Assembly: GCA_031394045.1 (NCBI GenBank) | Contig: JANMWN010000290.1 | Span: forward strand, 1 to 11,578 | From: JANYIP01 sp031394045 | Lineage (GTDB): Bacteria; Actinomycetota; Actinomycetes; Prado026 | DNA: 11,578 nucleotides | Direction: 5' to 3' | The notes under the pieces: generated by a model | Told to the model about the DNA's origin: nothing | Databases searched by the model: none | Seen by the model: the letters and a program-made list of their open reading frames with translations, nothing else | Shown: positions 1 through 6,174 of the stretch, in pieces | How the letters are laid out: each line of letters begins with the position of its first letter | How positions within the stretch are numbered: position 1 is the first letter of the stretch | Program-made: the position numbers and the translations under genes

Positions 1-190
1 CTTCGCCGGCGACGCTCATACCGGTCCGAGGCGTCCTCGGGTACAGGCTCATCACCATCGGCGTCGTTTCCTCGCTGAGGTGAATGCGGTCCTCTTGGTG
101 CTGCCAGTCGCCCTCGGCCTGGCAGATGACCTGGTCGCACCAAGATGGGTGCGTGGTGCCGGCCTCGACCGGCGTACGGGTGGTGGTCAT
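1..190 (-). CDS. DUF6907-like small protein, 3' end outside the window
   Basis: An ATG at 190-188 is preceded by a good Shine-Dalgarno AGGAGG seven bases upstream on the minus strand, and the frame stays open to the window edge, giving 63 visible residues. The visible protein begins MTTTRTPVEAGTTHPSWCDQ, then has a second Cys in VICQ and an IHLSEE segment. The HPSWC...C...H pattern near the N-terminus followed by an 'H-L' strand resembles the actinobacterial DUF6907 family, whose members are small proteins of unknown function that I associate with integrative elements and phages. The gene lies just inside the att-like tRNA fragment at 287-330 and points away from it, so it is probably the last gene of the integrated element. 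The family call rests on motif resemblance only. That it is a real gene is well supported by the ribosome binding site and open frame. No function is assigned. Confidence 0.7.
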   Translation of the reverse strand, partial: MTTTRTPVEAGTTHPSWCDQVICQAEGDWQHQEDRIHLSEETTPMVMSLYPRTPRTGMSVAGE

Positions 191-221
191 GGCGGTGCCT
201 CCTGAGGCTGTTGTCGCGGAC

Positions 222-235
222 CGCCTAACTAGGCG
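222..235. promoter_or_regulatory. 14-bp dyad upstream of the DUF6907-like gene
   Basis: CGCCTA and TAGGCG form an inverted repeat around a 2-base centre, 32-45 bases upstream of the ATG at 190. That is a suitable place for an operator or a promoter-overlapping site for the minus-strand gene. No clean TANNNT -10 box was found, so a regulatory role is only a suggestion. Confidence 0.25.
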
Positions 236-251
236 CTCTGCGTGACGGTTT

Positions 252-268
252 CTGAGCGTGGCGCTCAG
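252..268. other. 7-bp perfect inverted repeat beside the att site
   Basis: CTGAGCG and CGCTCAG are perfectly complementary around TGG and end 18 bases before the tRNA fragment. No T-run follows on either strand. It could be a weak terminator or a recombinase/excisionase arm site at the element end, and the sequence does not decide between them. Confidence 0.3.
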
Positions 269-286
269 CGTCATCCTCGGTTCGGC

Positions 287-330
287 CTTACAAGCAGGTG
301 GTCGGGGGTTCAAATCCCTCTGCGCCCACC
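287..330 (+). other. att site: 3' portion of tRNA-Val(TAC)
   Basis: The sequence fits tRNA positions 32 onward. The anticodon loop is CTTACAA (287-293; U33, anticodon TAC, A37), the 3' strand of the anticodon stem is GCAGG (294-298) and the variable loop is TGGTC (299-303). The T arm is GGGGG-TTCAAAT-CCCTC (304-320), the acceptor 3' strand TGCGCCC (321-327) and the discriminator A328 followed by CC. The D arm and the 5' acceptor strand (expected GGGCGCA) are absent upstream, and bases 282-286 pair imperfectly with the anticodon stem. Loss of similarity right at the anticodon loop is typical of tyrosine-integrase att cores. The amino acid identity relies on the anticodon read by position. Confidence 0.7.
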
Positions 331-353
331 GTTCTTAGCGCGCCACGCAGACG

Positions 354-395
354 TGTCCGGGTGGGAGTGCGCTGGAGCGCGCTCCCACCCGGACA
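354..395. terminator. 19-bp stem-loop, probable bidirectional terminator
   Basis: Bases 354-372 pair with 377-395 around the tetraloop TGGA. The outer 14 pairs are perfect (TGTCCGGGTGGGAG with its complement), followed by one G-T pair and four GC pairs. It lies 23 bases past the stop of the minus-strand gene ending at 418 and past the tRNA remnant on the plus strand, so it could end transcription from both sides. There is no long T-run, which is common in high-GC actinobacterial terminators. Confidence 0.65.
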
Positions 396-417
396 GGTCG
401 GGGTCGGTACGTACGAG

Positions 418-1338
418 CTAGCCGCGGGCGAGGCGGTTCATCCGGCGGGCCGTGAAGGCCGCCTTGAGCTTGGCGTTGCTCGTGACTGCCGCTGCGGCGG
501 GTGCGGTGAGCAGGAAGTCCGTGCTCGGGAGGTTCAGCGCTGTCACGTCGAGCAGGATGTGCACGGTGCTGGACGCGTAGATCCAGACCGAGCCGTCCGC
601 CGTCGGGGCCACGCCCCCGTTGGCCAGCGTGACACCTGCGCGGTAGTTGAGGCTTGAGGTCGACGGCTGCACCCCGGCCGCGGTGGGCGCCGGTGCCACG
701 GTAAGGAATCCGGTCGCCGCGGGAGCCACGACGGTCAGGTTGATGAACGCGCTCTCGAAGAACAGCGCCAGTGCCGACAGGTCGAGCTGCAGCCAGCTCT
801 TGCCCATGAGCTGCCCCGCGGTGTTGAGCCCCGTAGTCGTGATGATGTTCGTACGTCCGCCGGCGGTACGCGTGTCGAGCATGCGTACGGGGGTGATGCC
901 GATGACCTGGTTGGCCGTGGTCTCGGTGAAGACGAGGGCGGCATGCGGCTTGCTGGTTCCGTCGACGTACCAGAGGTCGGTGTTGGCTCCACCGGCGAAG
1001 ATCTCGCCCTCGACGGGAGTGATGGCGGTGAAGATGCCGTCTGCGGACTTGGTGAGTGAGAGCGGCGCGTGCGAGGTGCCGCTGTTGGTCAGGGCCAAGG
1101 TGGTCCCGGTCGTCACGGACGAGGTCAGCGAGGTCGCTGCGGCATCCGCAGTGTTGGCGCTGCCGAGGACGAGGTTGCCGCCGGAGGCTGCCTGCGCGCT
1201 GCTCGTGCCGGCTGCCTGGACGACAGCCGCGCCACCGGCGAGGGCGGCGATGGTTCCGGCGCGACGCAGGAGCGCGCGGCGTCCGAGCACCTCGGCGTCG
1301 GTCTGGTCGGTGTCGATGGGCTCATGGTTCTTGCGCAT
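418..1338 (-). CDS. Tat-exported surface-repeat protein
   Basis: This 306-residue protein begins at ATG 1338 with AGGAG about nine bases upstream. The N-terminus has a twin-arginine signal: GRRALLRRAG (19-28), a hydrophobic stretch to about residue 43, and a likely cleavage near SSAQA-AS (46-52). The mature part holds an Ala/Thr-rich domain (53-140), then the elements of an actinobacterial surface repeat: VRMLDTRTAGGRTNI (151-165), FINLTVVAPAATGFLTVAP (198-216), STSSLNYRAGVTLANG (226-241) and VHILLDVTALNL (259-270). I recognise this 'LDTR ... TGFLTV ... SLNY ... DV' module from secreted or wall-associated Nocardioides-type proteins; its molecular role is unknown. Only one copy of the module is present, so the protein is compact, with a basic C-terminus (KLKAAFTARRMNRLARG). 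No sortase or transmembrane anchor is visible. The gene stands alone, divergent from the Nif3 operon. Export is well supported; function is not assigned. Confidence 0.8.
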   Translation of the reverse strand: MRKNHEPIDTDQTDAEVLGRRALLRRAGTIAALAGGAAVVQAAGTSSAQAASGGNLVLGSANTADAAATSLTSSVTTGTTLALTNSGTSHAPLSLTKSADGIFTAITPVEGEIFAGGANTDLWYVDGTSKPHAALVFTETTANQVIGITPVRMLDTRTAGGRTNIITTTGLNTAGQLMGKSWLQLDLSALALFFESAFINLTVVAPAATGFLTVAPAPTAAGVQPSTSSLNYRAGVTLANGGVAPTADGSVWIYASSTVHILLDVTALNLPSTDFLLTAPAAAAVTSNAKLKAAFTARRMNRLARG

Positions 1339-1405
1339 GTGGGGGGTCTCCTATGAGTCGGCTACCCAGGGGCTATCGGCAGGACGCGGACGGATGCTGA
1401 AGCGG

Positions 1406-1428
1406 GTCCGGGGCGGGTACGCCCGGAC
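1406..1428. other. GC-rich stem-loop between divergent genes
   Basis: GTCCGGGGCG (1406-1415) pairs with CGCCCGGAC (1420-1428) around GGTA with one bulged G. It lies between divergent genes, so it is not a gene-end terminator. It would fall in the 5' leader or promoter region of the minus-strand surface-protein gene. Its role is unknown and it could be chance in GC-rich DNA. Confidence 0.25.
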
Positions 1429-1430
1429 GG

Positions 1431-1460
1431 GTGAACCGGGACGACCCCGCCGGATAGCCT
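1431..1460 (+). promoter_or_regulatory. leaderless-type promoter of the Nif3 operon
   Basis: A -10 box TAGCCT (1455-1460, TANNNT type) lies seven bases before the GTG at 1468, so the expected start of transcription falls on the start codon. A weak -35 GTGAAC (1431-1436) sits 18 bases upstream of the -10. No Shine-Dalgarno precedes the GTG, which agrees with a leaderless mRNA. Confidence 0.5.
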
Positions 1461-1467
1461 TCGCAGC

Positions 1468-2307
1468 GTGCCCACCGCCGCTGACGTGATCGCCGTCCTG
1501 GACCGGTTGTACCCGCCGGGGACGGCCGCCGACTGGGACGCCGTAGGCCCGGTCTGCGGCGACCCGGCGACCGAGGTACGCACGATCCTCCTGGCGATCG
1601 ACCCGCTCGAGGCGGTGGTGGACGAGGCGTTGACCCTTGGCGCGGACCTGCTGATCACTCATCACCCGGTCTACCTGCGCGGGACCTCGACGGTCTGGGC
1701 GGGTACGCCGAAGGGGCGCCTGGTCCAGCGGCTGATCACCGGTGGCTGCGGCCTCGTCGTCGCGCACACCAACGCCGACATCGCGGTGGCCGGGGTGAGC
1801 GAGGCGTTGGCGGCGGCACTCGGCCTGACCGGCTGCGTCCCGCTGGTGCCCGACCCGGGCGACCCCGCCACCGGGAGCGGCCGGGTCGGTCGGCTGGCCG
1901 GTCCGATGACCCTGCGCTCCTTCGCCGCCCACGTCGCCGCGGCTCTGCCCGCGACCCCCGCCGGTGTGCGTACCGCGGGCGACCCCGACCAGATGGTCTC
2001 GACCGTGGCCGTCTGCGGCGGGGCAGGGGACTCGTACCTCGCCGACGCGACCCGGGCCGGCGTCGACGCGTACGTGACTGCCGACCTGCGCCACCACTAC
2101 GCCTCGGAGCACCTGGCCGCGGGTGGTCCCGCCCTGGTCGACCCAGGGCACTGGGCCAGCGAGTGGCCATGGCTGCCCGTGGCCGCGCGGGCGCTCACCG
2201 ACGGGCTGCGAGCAGCGCACCCGGGCGGCACTACGGTGAGGGTGCACGTGTCGGAGACGATCACCGACCCGTGGACGCTGCACGCTCTACCTGGCCCCCG
2301 GGCCTGA
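1468..2307 (+). CDS. Nif3-like dinuclear metal centre protein (DUF34)
   Basis: This is a 279-residue member of the NIF3/DUF34 (YbgI) family. These proteins form toroidal hexamers with a two-metal site; some have been proposed to be GTP cyclohydrolase I-like or metal-handling, but the physiological role is unsettled. The family motifs are all visible: WDAVGPVCGDP (23-33), the metal ligands in LLITHHPVYL (H65, H66), AHTNADIA (H100, D104), TADLRHHYASEHL (205-215) and VDPGHWASEWP (H228, E232). Length is typical of the short form without the inserted PII-like domain. The GTG start lacks a Shine-Dalgarno but lies seven bases after TAGCCT, suggesting leaderless translation. It is the first gene of a three-gene operon, followed after 15 bases by the zinc-ribbon gene. 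The order Nif3, coiled-coil zinc-ribbon, RNase H-phosphatase is, as I recall, conserved in actinobacteria (Rv2230c-Rv2228c in M. tuberculosis). The family call is firm; the function is open. Confidence 0.93.
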   Translation: MPTAADVIAVLDRLYPPGTAADWDAVGPVCGDPATEVRTILLAIDPLEAVVDEALTLGADLLITHHPVYLRGTSTVWAGTPKGRLVQRLITGGCGLVVAHTNADIAVAGVSEALAAALGLTGCVPLVPDPGDPATGSGRVGRLAGPMTLRSFAAHVAAALPATPAGVRTAGDPDQMVSTVAVCGGAGDSYLADATRAGVDAYVTADLRHHYASEHLAAGGPALVDPGHWASEWPWLPVAARALTDGLRAAHPGGTTVRVHVSETITDPWTLHALPGPRA

Positions 2308-2310
2308 CTG

Positions 2311-2316
2311 AGGGAG
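2311..2316 (+). promoter_or_regulatory. ribosome binding site that decides a CTG start
   Basis: AGGGAG lies between the upstream stop (2305-2307) and the CTG at 2323, with six bases between it and that codon. No ATG, GTG or TTG occurs in this frame before GTG 2473. The well-spaced Shine-Dalgarno is the main reason for choosing the unusual CTG start. Confidence 0.6.
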
Positions 2317-2322
2317 TCACCG

Positions 2323-3066
2323 CTGAACGCCGATCACGACGACCAGCTCCGCCTGCTCGACGTCCAGGGCCTGGACTCCAAGCTCGACCAGCTCGCCCAT
2401 CGCCGGCGCAGCCTGCCCGAGCTCGCCGAGATCGCGCGCGTCTCCGCGACGATCACCGAGGTCGGTGACCTGGTGGTCGGCGCCGAGACCGAGGAGTCCG
2501 ACGTCCTGCGCGAGGTCGCCAAGGCCGAGACCGATGTCGAGTCCGTACGCGCCCGGTCGATCCGCGACCGGCAGCGGATGGAGTCCGGTGCTGTCGGCTC
2601 GGCCAAGGAGCTCGAGGCGCTGCAGCACGAGGTCGACTCGTTGGCTCGGCGGCAGAGCGCCCTCGAGGACGTCGAGCTCGAGGCGATGGAACGCCTCGAG
2701 TCGGTCCAGTCGCACCTGGCCGAGCTCCGGTCCCGGCTCGAGACGGCGCGGCTCGACCTGGCCGAGCTCGAGGCCCGCAGGGACGAGGCGTTCGCCGCGA
2801 TCGACAAGGACGCCGAGTACATCGGCGGCGAGCGGGCCAGGGCCGCCACCGGCCTGCCCGACGACCTGATGACGCTGTACACGAAGCTGCGCGCCGACCA
2901 GGGTGGGGTCGGCGCGGCCGCGCTGCGCCAGGGCCGCTGCGAGGGCTGCCGGCTGCAGCTGACCCCGATCGAGATCGGCCGGATCCGCGACGCGCCGGGT
3001 GAAGAGGTCATGCGCTGCGAGGAGTGCCGCCGCATCCTGGTCCGTACGCCCGAGTCGGGGCTGTAG
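2323..3066 (+). CDS. coiled-coil zinc-ribbon protein (C4-type)
   Basis: The protein is 247 residues if started at CTG 2323. Residues about 1-180 form a long charged helical region with heptad-like Leu spacing (LRLLDVQGLDSKLDQLAHRR near the start, then Glu/Arg-rich stretches), as in the CT398-like hairpin family. The C-terminus is a zinc ribbon: CEGC (C206, C209) and CEEC (C232, C235) around LTPIEIGRIRDAPGEEV. The family (Rv2229c-like, DUF164-type) is thought to bind nucleic acid or partner proteins; no reaction is known. Starting at the first conventional codon, GTG 2473, would remove 50 residues that look conserved with the family's N-terminal helix and would leave no Shine-Dalgarno, so I prefer CTG. 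The stop TAG at 3064-3066 directly abuts the next GTG, indicating translational coupling. Identity is firm; the start is probable. Confidence 0.88.
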   Translation: MNADHDDQLRLLDVQGLDSKLDQLAHRRRSLPELAEIARVSATITEVGDLVVGAETEESDVLREVAKAETDVESVRARSIRDRQRMESGAVGSAKELEALQHEVDSLARRQSALEDVELEAMERLESVQSHLAELRSRLETARLDLAELEARRDEAFAAIDKDAEYIGGERARAATGLPDDLMTLYTKLRADQGGVGAAALRQGRCEGCRLQLTPIEIGRIRDAPGEEVMRCEECRRILVRTPESGL

Positions 3067-4194
3067 GTGGCCCGCCGGCTCATCGTCGAGGCGGACGGCG
3101 GCTCGCGCGGCAACCCGGGCTCGGCCGCCTACGGCGCGCTCGTCCGTGACGCGACGACCGGAGAGATCCTGGTCGAGATCGCCGAGCACATCGGCATCGC
3201 TTCGAACAACGTCGCCGAGTACCGCGGCGCGATCGCCGGGCTGACCGCCGCACGCGACCTTGACCCCGAGGCCCAGGTCGAGGTACGGATGGACTCCAAG
3301 CTGGTCGTCGAGCAGCTCTCCGGCCGGTGGCAGGTCAAGCACCCCGACATGAAGGTCCTCGCCAAGCGGGCGCTCGCGGTGTGGCCGGGCGGGGACGTGC
3401 ACTACACCTGGGTGCCGCGCGAGCGGAACAAGGACGCGGACCGGCTGGCCAACGAGGCGCTCGACGCCGCGGCCAAGGGACTGCCGTGGGTCCCACGCAG
3501 CGAGCGGCCACCCGAGCCGGCCTCGTCCATCGCGAGCGCCAAGCCCGCGAACAAGCTGATGGGCTGGGCCAAGGACCTGGGCGAGCCGACCACGTTCGTG
3601 CTGCTGCGGCACGGCGAGACGGCGCATACCCGAGACAAGCGCTTCAGCGGTTCCGGCGGAGCCGACCCGTCGCTGTCAGAGACCGGGCAGGCCCAGGTCG
3701 AGGCGGTGGCGGCAGTCCTGGCCGCGGCCAAGGACATCGAGGTCGTGGTCAGCTCGCCCCTGGTACGTACCCAGCAGACCGCCACAGCGGTGGCCGCGGC
3801 CCTGGGGCTCGACGTCGAGGTCGACGACGGCGTCGCCGAGTGTGCCTTCGGCGACTGGGAGGGCCTGACCTTCGCGGAGGTCGAGAGCACCTGGCCGGAC
3901 GCGCTCGCGGCCTGGCTCGGCTCGACCTCGGTGGCCCCGCCGGGCGGCGAGTCGTTCGACGAGGTCACCCGCCGGGTCCAGCGCTCGCGCGACCGCATCC
4001 GCGAGACGCACCCCGGGCGTACGGTCCTGGTGGTCTCGCACGTGACGCCCATCAAGACCTTCGTCCGCCTCGCGCTCGGGGCGCCGGGCAGCGCGCTCTA
4101 CCGGATGGAGCTGGCGCCCGCGTCGCTGACGACAGTGGCTTGGTACCCCGACGGCAACGCCTCGCTGCGCTCCTTCAACCAGCCCAGCGGGTGA
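3067..4194 (+). CDS. bifunctional RNase HI / histidine phosphatase
   Basis: This 375-residue fusion corresponds to the actinobacterial Rv2228c type. Residues 3-137 are an RNase HI fold that cleaves the RNA strand of RNA-DNA hybrids, with acidic residues D10 (VEADGGSRGNPG), E51 (NNVAEYRGAI), D76 (RMDSKLVVEQL) and D125 (NKDADRLANEALD). A linker of about 40 residues, rich in Pro, Ala and Ser, follows. Residues 175-372 are a histidine phosphatase (phosphoglycerate mutase/CobC superfamily): the phospho-acceptor motif LLRHGET (H182), VVSSPLVRTQQTA (227-239), ECAFGDWEGL (258-267, E258) and VVSHVTPIKT (H325). In mycobacteria this phosphatase type has been linked to alpha-ribazole phosphate (cobalamin) dephosphorylation; the substrate here is inferred only. 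The GTG start follows the upstream stop with no gap. Its 3' end overlaps the convergent transporter gene by 20 bases. Domain calls are firm. Confidence 0.93.
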   Translation: MARRLIVEADGGSRGNPGSAAYGALVRDATTGEILVEIAEHIGIASNNVAEYRGAIAGLTAARDLDPEAQVEVRMDSKLVVEQLSGRWQVKHPDMKVLAKRALAVWPGGDVHYTWVPRERNKDADRLANEALDAAAKGLPWVPRSERPPEPASSIASAKPANKLMGWAKDLGEPTTFVLLRHGETAHTRDKRFSGSGGADPSLSETGQAQVEAVAAVLAAAKDIEVVVSSPLVRTQQTATAVAAALGLDVEVDDGVAECAFGDWEGLTFAEVESTWPDALAAWLGSTSVAPPGGESFDEVTRRVQRSRDRIRETHPGRTVLVVSHVTPIKTFVRLALGAPGSALYRMELAPASLTTVAWYPDGNASLRSFNQPSG

Positions 4195-5278
4195 GCCAGA
4201 GGGCGCCGGTGGTCGCGACGAGCAGCACCGGCACCCCGACGATCCCGGCCACGGCGAACCCACCCGCCTTGATCTCCAGCCCTCGAGCCCGGCATCGCTC
4301 GCGCCAGAGCAGGGTCGCCAGTGAGGCCCACAGCGTGATCAGCGGCCCGAGGTTGGTCCCTACGAGCAGCGCGAGCAGCCGGTCCGGCGACGACGAGGCC
4401 ACCGGCTCGAGCGCGATGTACGCCGGGAGGTTGTTGACCAGGTTGCTGCCGACGGCACCGCTGGTCGCCGTACGCAGGAGCGAACCGAAGGTGTCACCTG
4501 CACCGGGACCCGCGAGGTCGCCGAGCACCCGTGAGAGGCCGTGCTGCTGGCCGAACCCCACCACCAGGAACAGCCCGAGCGTGATGAGCACGAGCCGCCA
4601 CGGCAGCAGCCCCCAGCGCAGCGCCGAGCGTCGCCGCCACAGGAACGCGAGCACCAGCACAGCCGCCCCCGCCGTCGCCACCACCCAGGGCGGCACGCCG
4701 GCGACGAACAGCGGACCCACGCTCAGACACACCCCCACGGCGGCACGGAACAGCAGGGGGTCGCGGGGCTCCTCGGCGTCGACCGCCGAGTAGCGCCCGC
4801 GCAGGGACGTACGCAGCAGCAGCCCCAGCACCAGCACGGACACGACGACGGCGACCAGGGCGGGCACCCACATGCGGGTCATGTAGTGCGCCACCGACCA
4901 GTGCAGCTTGTCGACCAGGAGCAGGTTGGTCAGGTTCGAGACCGGCAGCAGCAGCGAGGCGGTGTTGGCCAGCCACACGGTCGCGAGTGCGAACGGCCAA
5001 GGCGCGATCCCGAGCCGGCTGGCCAGCGCCAGCACCACCGGCGTGAGCAGCACCGCGGTCGTGTCGAGCGATAGCAGGACGGTGGTGGTCGTGCCGAGGA
5101 CGACGACGAGCAGCCACAGCCGCAGCACCGAGCCGCGCCCTCCGCGCGAGGCCAGTGCCGCCGCCGACTCGAACACCCCGGCTGCGTCGGCGAGCTCGGC
5201 GACGACCGTGATCCCCAGCAGGAACACCAGGATCGGCGTCACCCTGGCGATCGACACCCACTCCCAGGTGTGCTCCAC
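4175..5278 (-). CDS. ArsB/SLC13-like membrane transporter
   Basis: This 367-residue integral membrane protein belongs to the ion transporter superfamily of ArsB, NhaD and the SLC13 anion carriers. About nine or ten hydrophobic segments are visible (near 13-30, 53-70, 72-88, 94-112, 137-155, 180-194, 197-213, 225-242, 305-324 and 342-362). The two pseudo-repeats carry the family's signature hairpins: SLDTTAVLLTP (70-80) with NTASLLLPVSNLTNLLL (105-121), and SNLVNNLPAYIAL (278-290) with GTNLGPLITLWASLATLLW (307-325). The last closely resembles the ArsB 'GVNLGP...GSLATLLW' motif. The start is GTG 5278, nine bases after the yaaA stop, which lies in the same frame and prevents upstream extension. 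Against ArsB (about 429 residues) it seems to lack the first two helices. It probably forms an operon with yaaA. No arsR or other ars gene is present, so the substrate (arsenite, a carboxylate or another anion) cannot be named. The superfamily call is firm. Confidence 0.85.
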   Translation of the reverse strand: MEHTWEWVSIARVTPILVFLLGITVVAELADAAGVFESAAALASRGGRGSVLRLWLLVVVLGTTTTVLLSLDTTAVLLTPVVLALASRLGIAPWPFALATVWLANTASLLLPVSNLTNLLLVDKLHWSVAHYMTRMWVPALVAVVVSVLVLGLLLRTSLRGRYSAVDAEEPRDPLLFRAAVGVCLSVGPLFVAGVPPWVVATAGAAVLVLAFLWRRRSALRWGLLPWRLVLITLGLFLVVGFGQQHGLSRVLGDLAGPGAGDTFGSLLRTATSGAVGSNLVNNLPAYIALEPVASSSPDRLLALLVGTNLGPLITLWASLATLLWRERCRARGLEIKAGGFAVAGIVGVPVLLVATTGALWLTRWAG

Positions 5279-5287
5279 GACTGCTGC

Positions 5288-6106
5288 TCAGAGCTCGGCG
5301 ACGACGATGTCGAGCTGGTGCTGGCGGCCGGCCTTGCGAGCGGGCGCCGGTGTCGGTTCCGCGACGTAGCCGAGTGCGCGGATCACCTCGAGCAGCTCGG
5401 CCGGCTTGCGCGGGGCAGCGCCCGAGAGCAGCAGCGACCGGACCAGCCGGCCCTTGGTGGCCTTGTTGAAATGGCTCACCACGACCCGCGAGCCCGGGTC
5501 GCCGGGCCGGCGTTCCTGCAGCACCCGAACCGTGACCGTACGTTCGGCGACCGGGCCGGAGGGCCGCCAGAGCGAGGCATAGCTGGTCGAACGCAGGTCG
5601 AGCACCGGCCCCTTGCCGGCTGGCTCAGCAGTGGCTTGGTCCAGAGCCGCAGCCAGCGGTGCGCGCCACATCGAGGCCAGGGTTCCCAGCCCGGGGAGCA
5701 CGACGTCGGGCGAGAGGCGGTAGGCGGGCACCCGGTCGCCGAGCCGCAGCACGCCCCAGAGCCCGCTGAAGATCAGCAGCGAGCGGTTCGCCCGCCGCCG
5801 GGCGTCGGCCGGCAACGATGCCAGCCCGAGCGTGTCGTAGAGGACGCCGGTGTACAGCTCGGCGGCGGTCCGTGTCGGCGTACGCAGCAGCGCGGCGTTG
5901 CGGGTCACCTCGTCGGCCAGCCCGGGGGAGAGGCCGAGGGTGCCGCGCGCCACCTCGGGGTCGGCCGAGCACAGCTCGACCAGCGCGGTCAGCAGGCGGC
6001 GCCGGGTCGCGGCCAGGTCGGGGAACGTCAGGGCGTCGACGTCGAGCGCGCGGCCTCGGCGGGGGGCGGGCGCTTTACCCTCGGAGGGCGGCAGGAGGAC
6101 GAGCAC
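5288..6106 (-). CDS. yaaA: YaaA family peroxide stress protein
   Basis: A 272-residue member of the YaaA/DUF328 (UPF0246) family; E. coli YaaA lowers free intracellular iron during peroxide stress and binds DNA. Visible motifs are LVLLPPSEGK at the very N-terminus (2-11), ELYTGVLYDTLGL (83-95), IFSGLWGVLRLGDRVPAYRL (112-131) and the helix-rich basic motif VSHFNKATKGRLVR (210-223). An in-frame GTG three codons upstream (6115) overlaps a -10 box TAGGGT, so I chose the GTG at 6106. It lies seven bases after that box and gives the expected family N-terminus 'MLVLLPPSEGK'. No Shine-Dalgarno is present, consistent with a leaderless transcript. The gene is divergent from the RNB ribonuclease gene and is followed after nine bases by the ArsB/SLC13-like transporter gene. 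The family is certain; the role in peroxide resistance is by homology. Confidence 0.93.
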   Translation of the reverse strand: MLVLLPPSEGKAPAPRRGRALDVDALTFPDLAATRRRLLTALVELCSADPEVARGTLGLSPGLADEVTRNAALLRTPTRTAAELYTGVLYDTLGLASLPADARRRANRSLLIFSGLWGVLRLGDRVPAYRLSPDVVLPGLGTLASMWRAPLAAALDQATAEPAGKGPVLDLRSTSYASLWRPSGPVAERTVTVRVLQERRPGDPGSRVVVSHFNKATKGRLVRSLLLSGAAPRKPAELLEVIRALGYVAEPTPAPARKAGRQHQLDIVVAEL

Positions 6107-6113
6107 CGGGCCC

Positions 6114-6168
6114 ACCCTAGGTCGCTCCGGCAGGTGGTCGCGCGACGGGCGGCCGCAGTGGCTAGCGT
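6114..6168. promoter_or_regulatory. divergent promoter pair around a palindrome
   Basis: Leftward, TAGGGT (6119-6114) lies seven bases before the yaaA GTG at 6106. Rightward, TAGCGT (6163-6168) lies six bases before the RNB GTG at 6175. The perfect palindrome GTCGCGCGAC (6137-6146) sits 16-17 bases upstream of both -10 boxes, in the shared -35 position. Both genes lack a Shine-Dalgarno. The -10 calls are fairly good; a role of the palindrome as -35 or operator is inferred. Confidence 0.5.
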
Positions 6169-6174
6169 GGAGCC

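Larger units (their letters stand above)
1..330. mobile_element. terminal part of an integrated element in tRNA-Val
   Basis: The segment carries an element-type small gene, a short intergenic stretch with two inverted repeats, and ends in a tRNA 3' portion that lacks its 5' half. When an element integrates into the 3' end of a tRNA, one junction keeps a whole tRNA and the other is left with only the 3' portion, followed by chromosome. Here the tRNA fragment reads rightwards, so the element lies to the left and the chromosome to the right. No integrase is visible, and one would be expected at the other end. The rest of the element is outside the window. This is inference from one junction only. 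Confidence 0.5.

Noticed and set aside
256..328. Complete tRNA gene ending at 328
   Set aside because: No 5' acceptor strand GGGCGCA or D arm is found upstream and the anticodon stem is mismatched, so only the 3' portion is present.
647..1489. Plus-strand open frame of 280 codons
   Set aside because: Antisense to the Tat-exported surface protein, which has a signal peptide, a ribosome binding site and family motifs.
2317..3627. Long open frame (436 codons) on the minus strand
   Set aside because: It is antisense to the zinc-ribbon and RNase H genes, which have clear family motifs; low-complexity Arg/Gly/Leu-rich translation typical of GC-rich shadows.
3327..4793. Plus-strand open frame of 488 codons
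   Set aside because: Out-of-frame shadow of the RNase H-phosphatase gene that then runs antisense to the transporter gene; Arg/Ala/Gly-rich with no motif.
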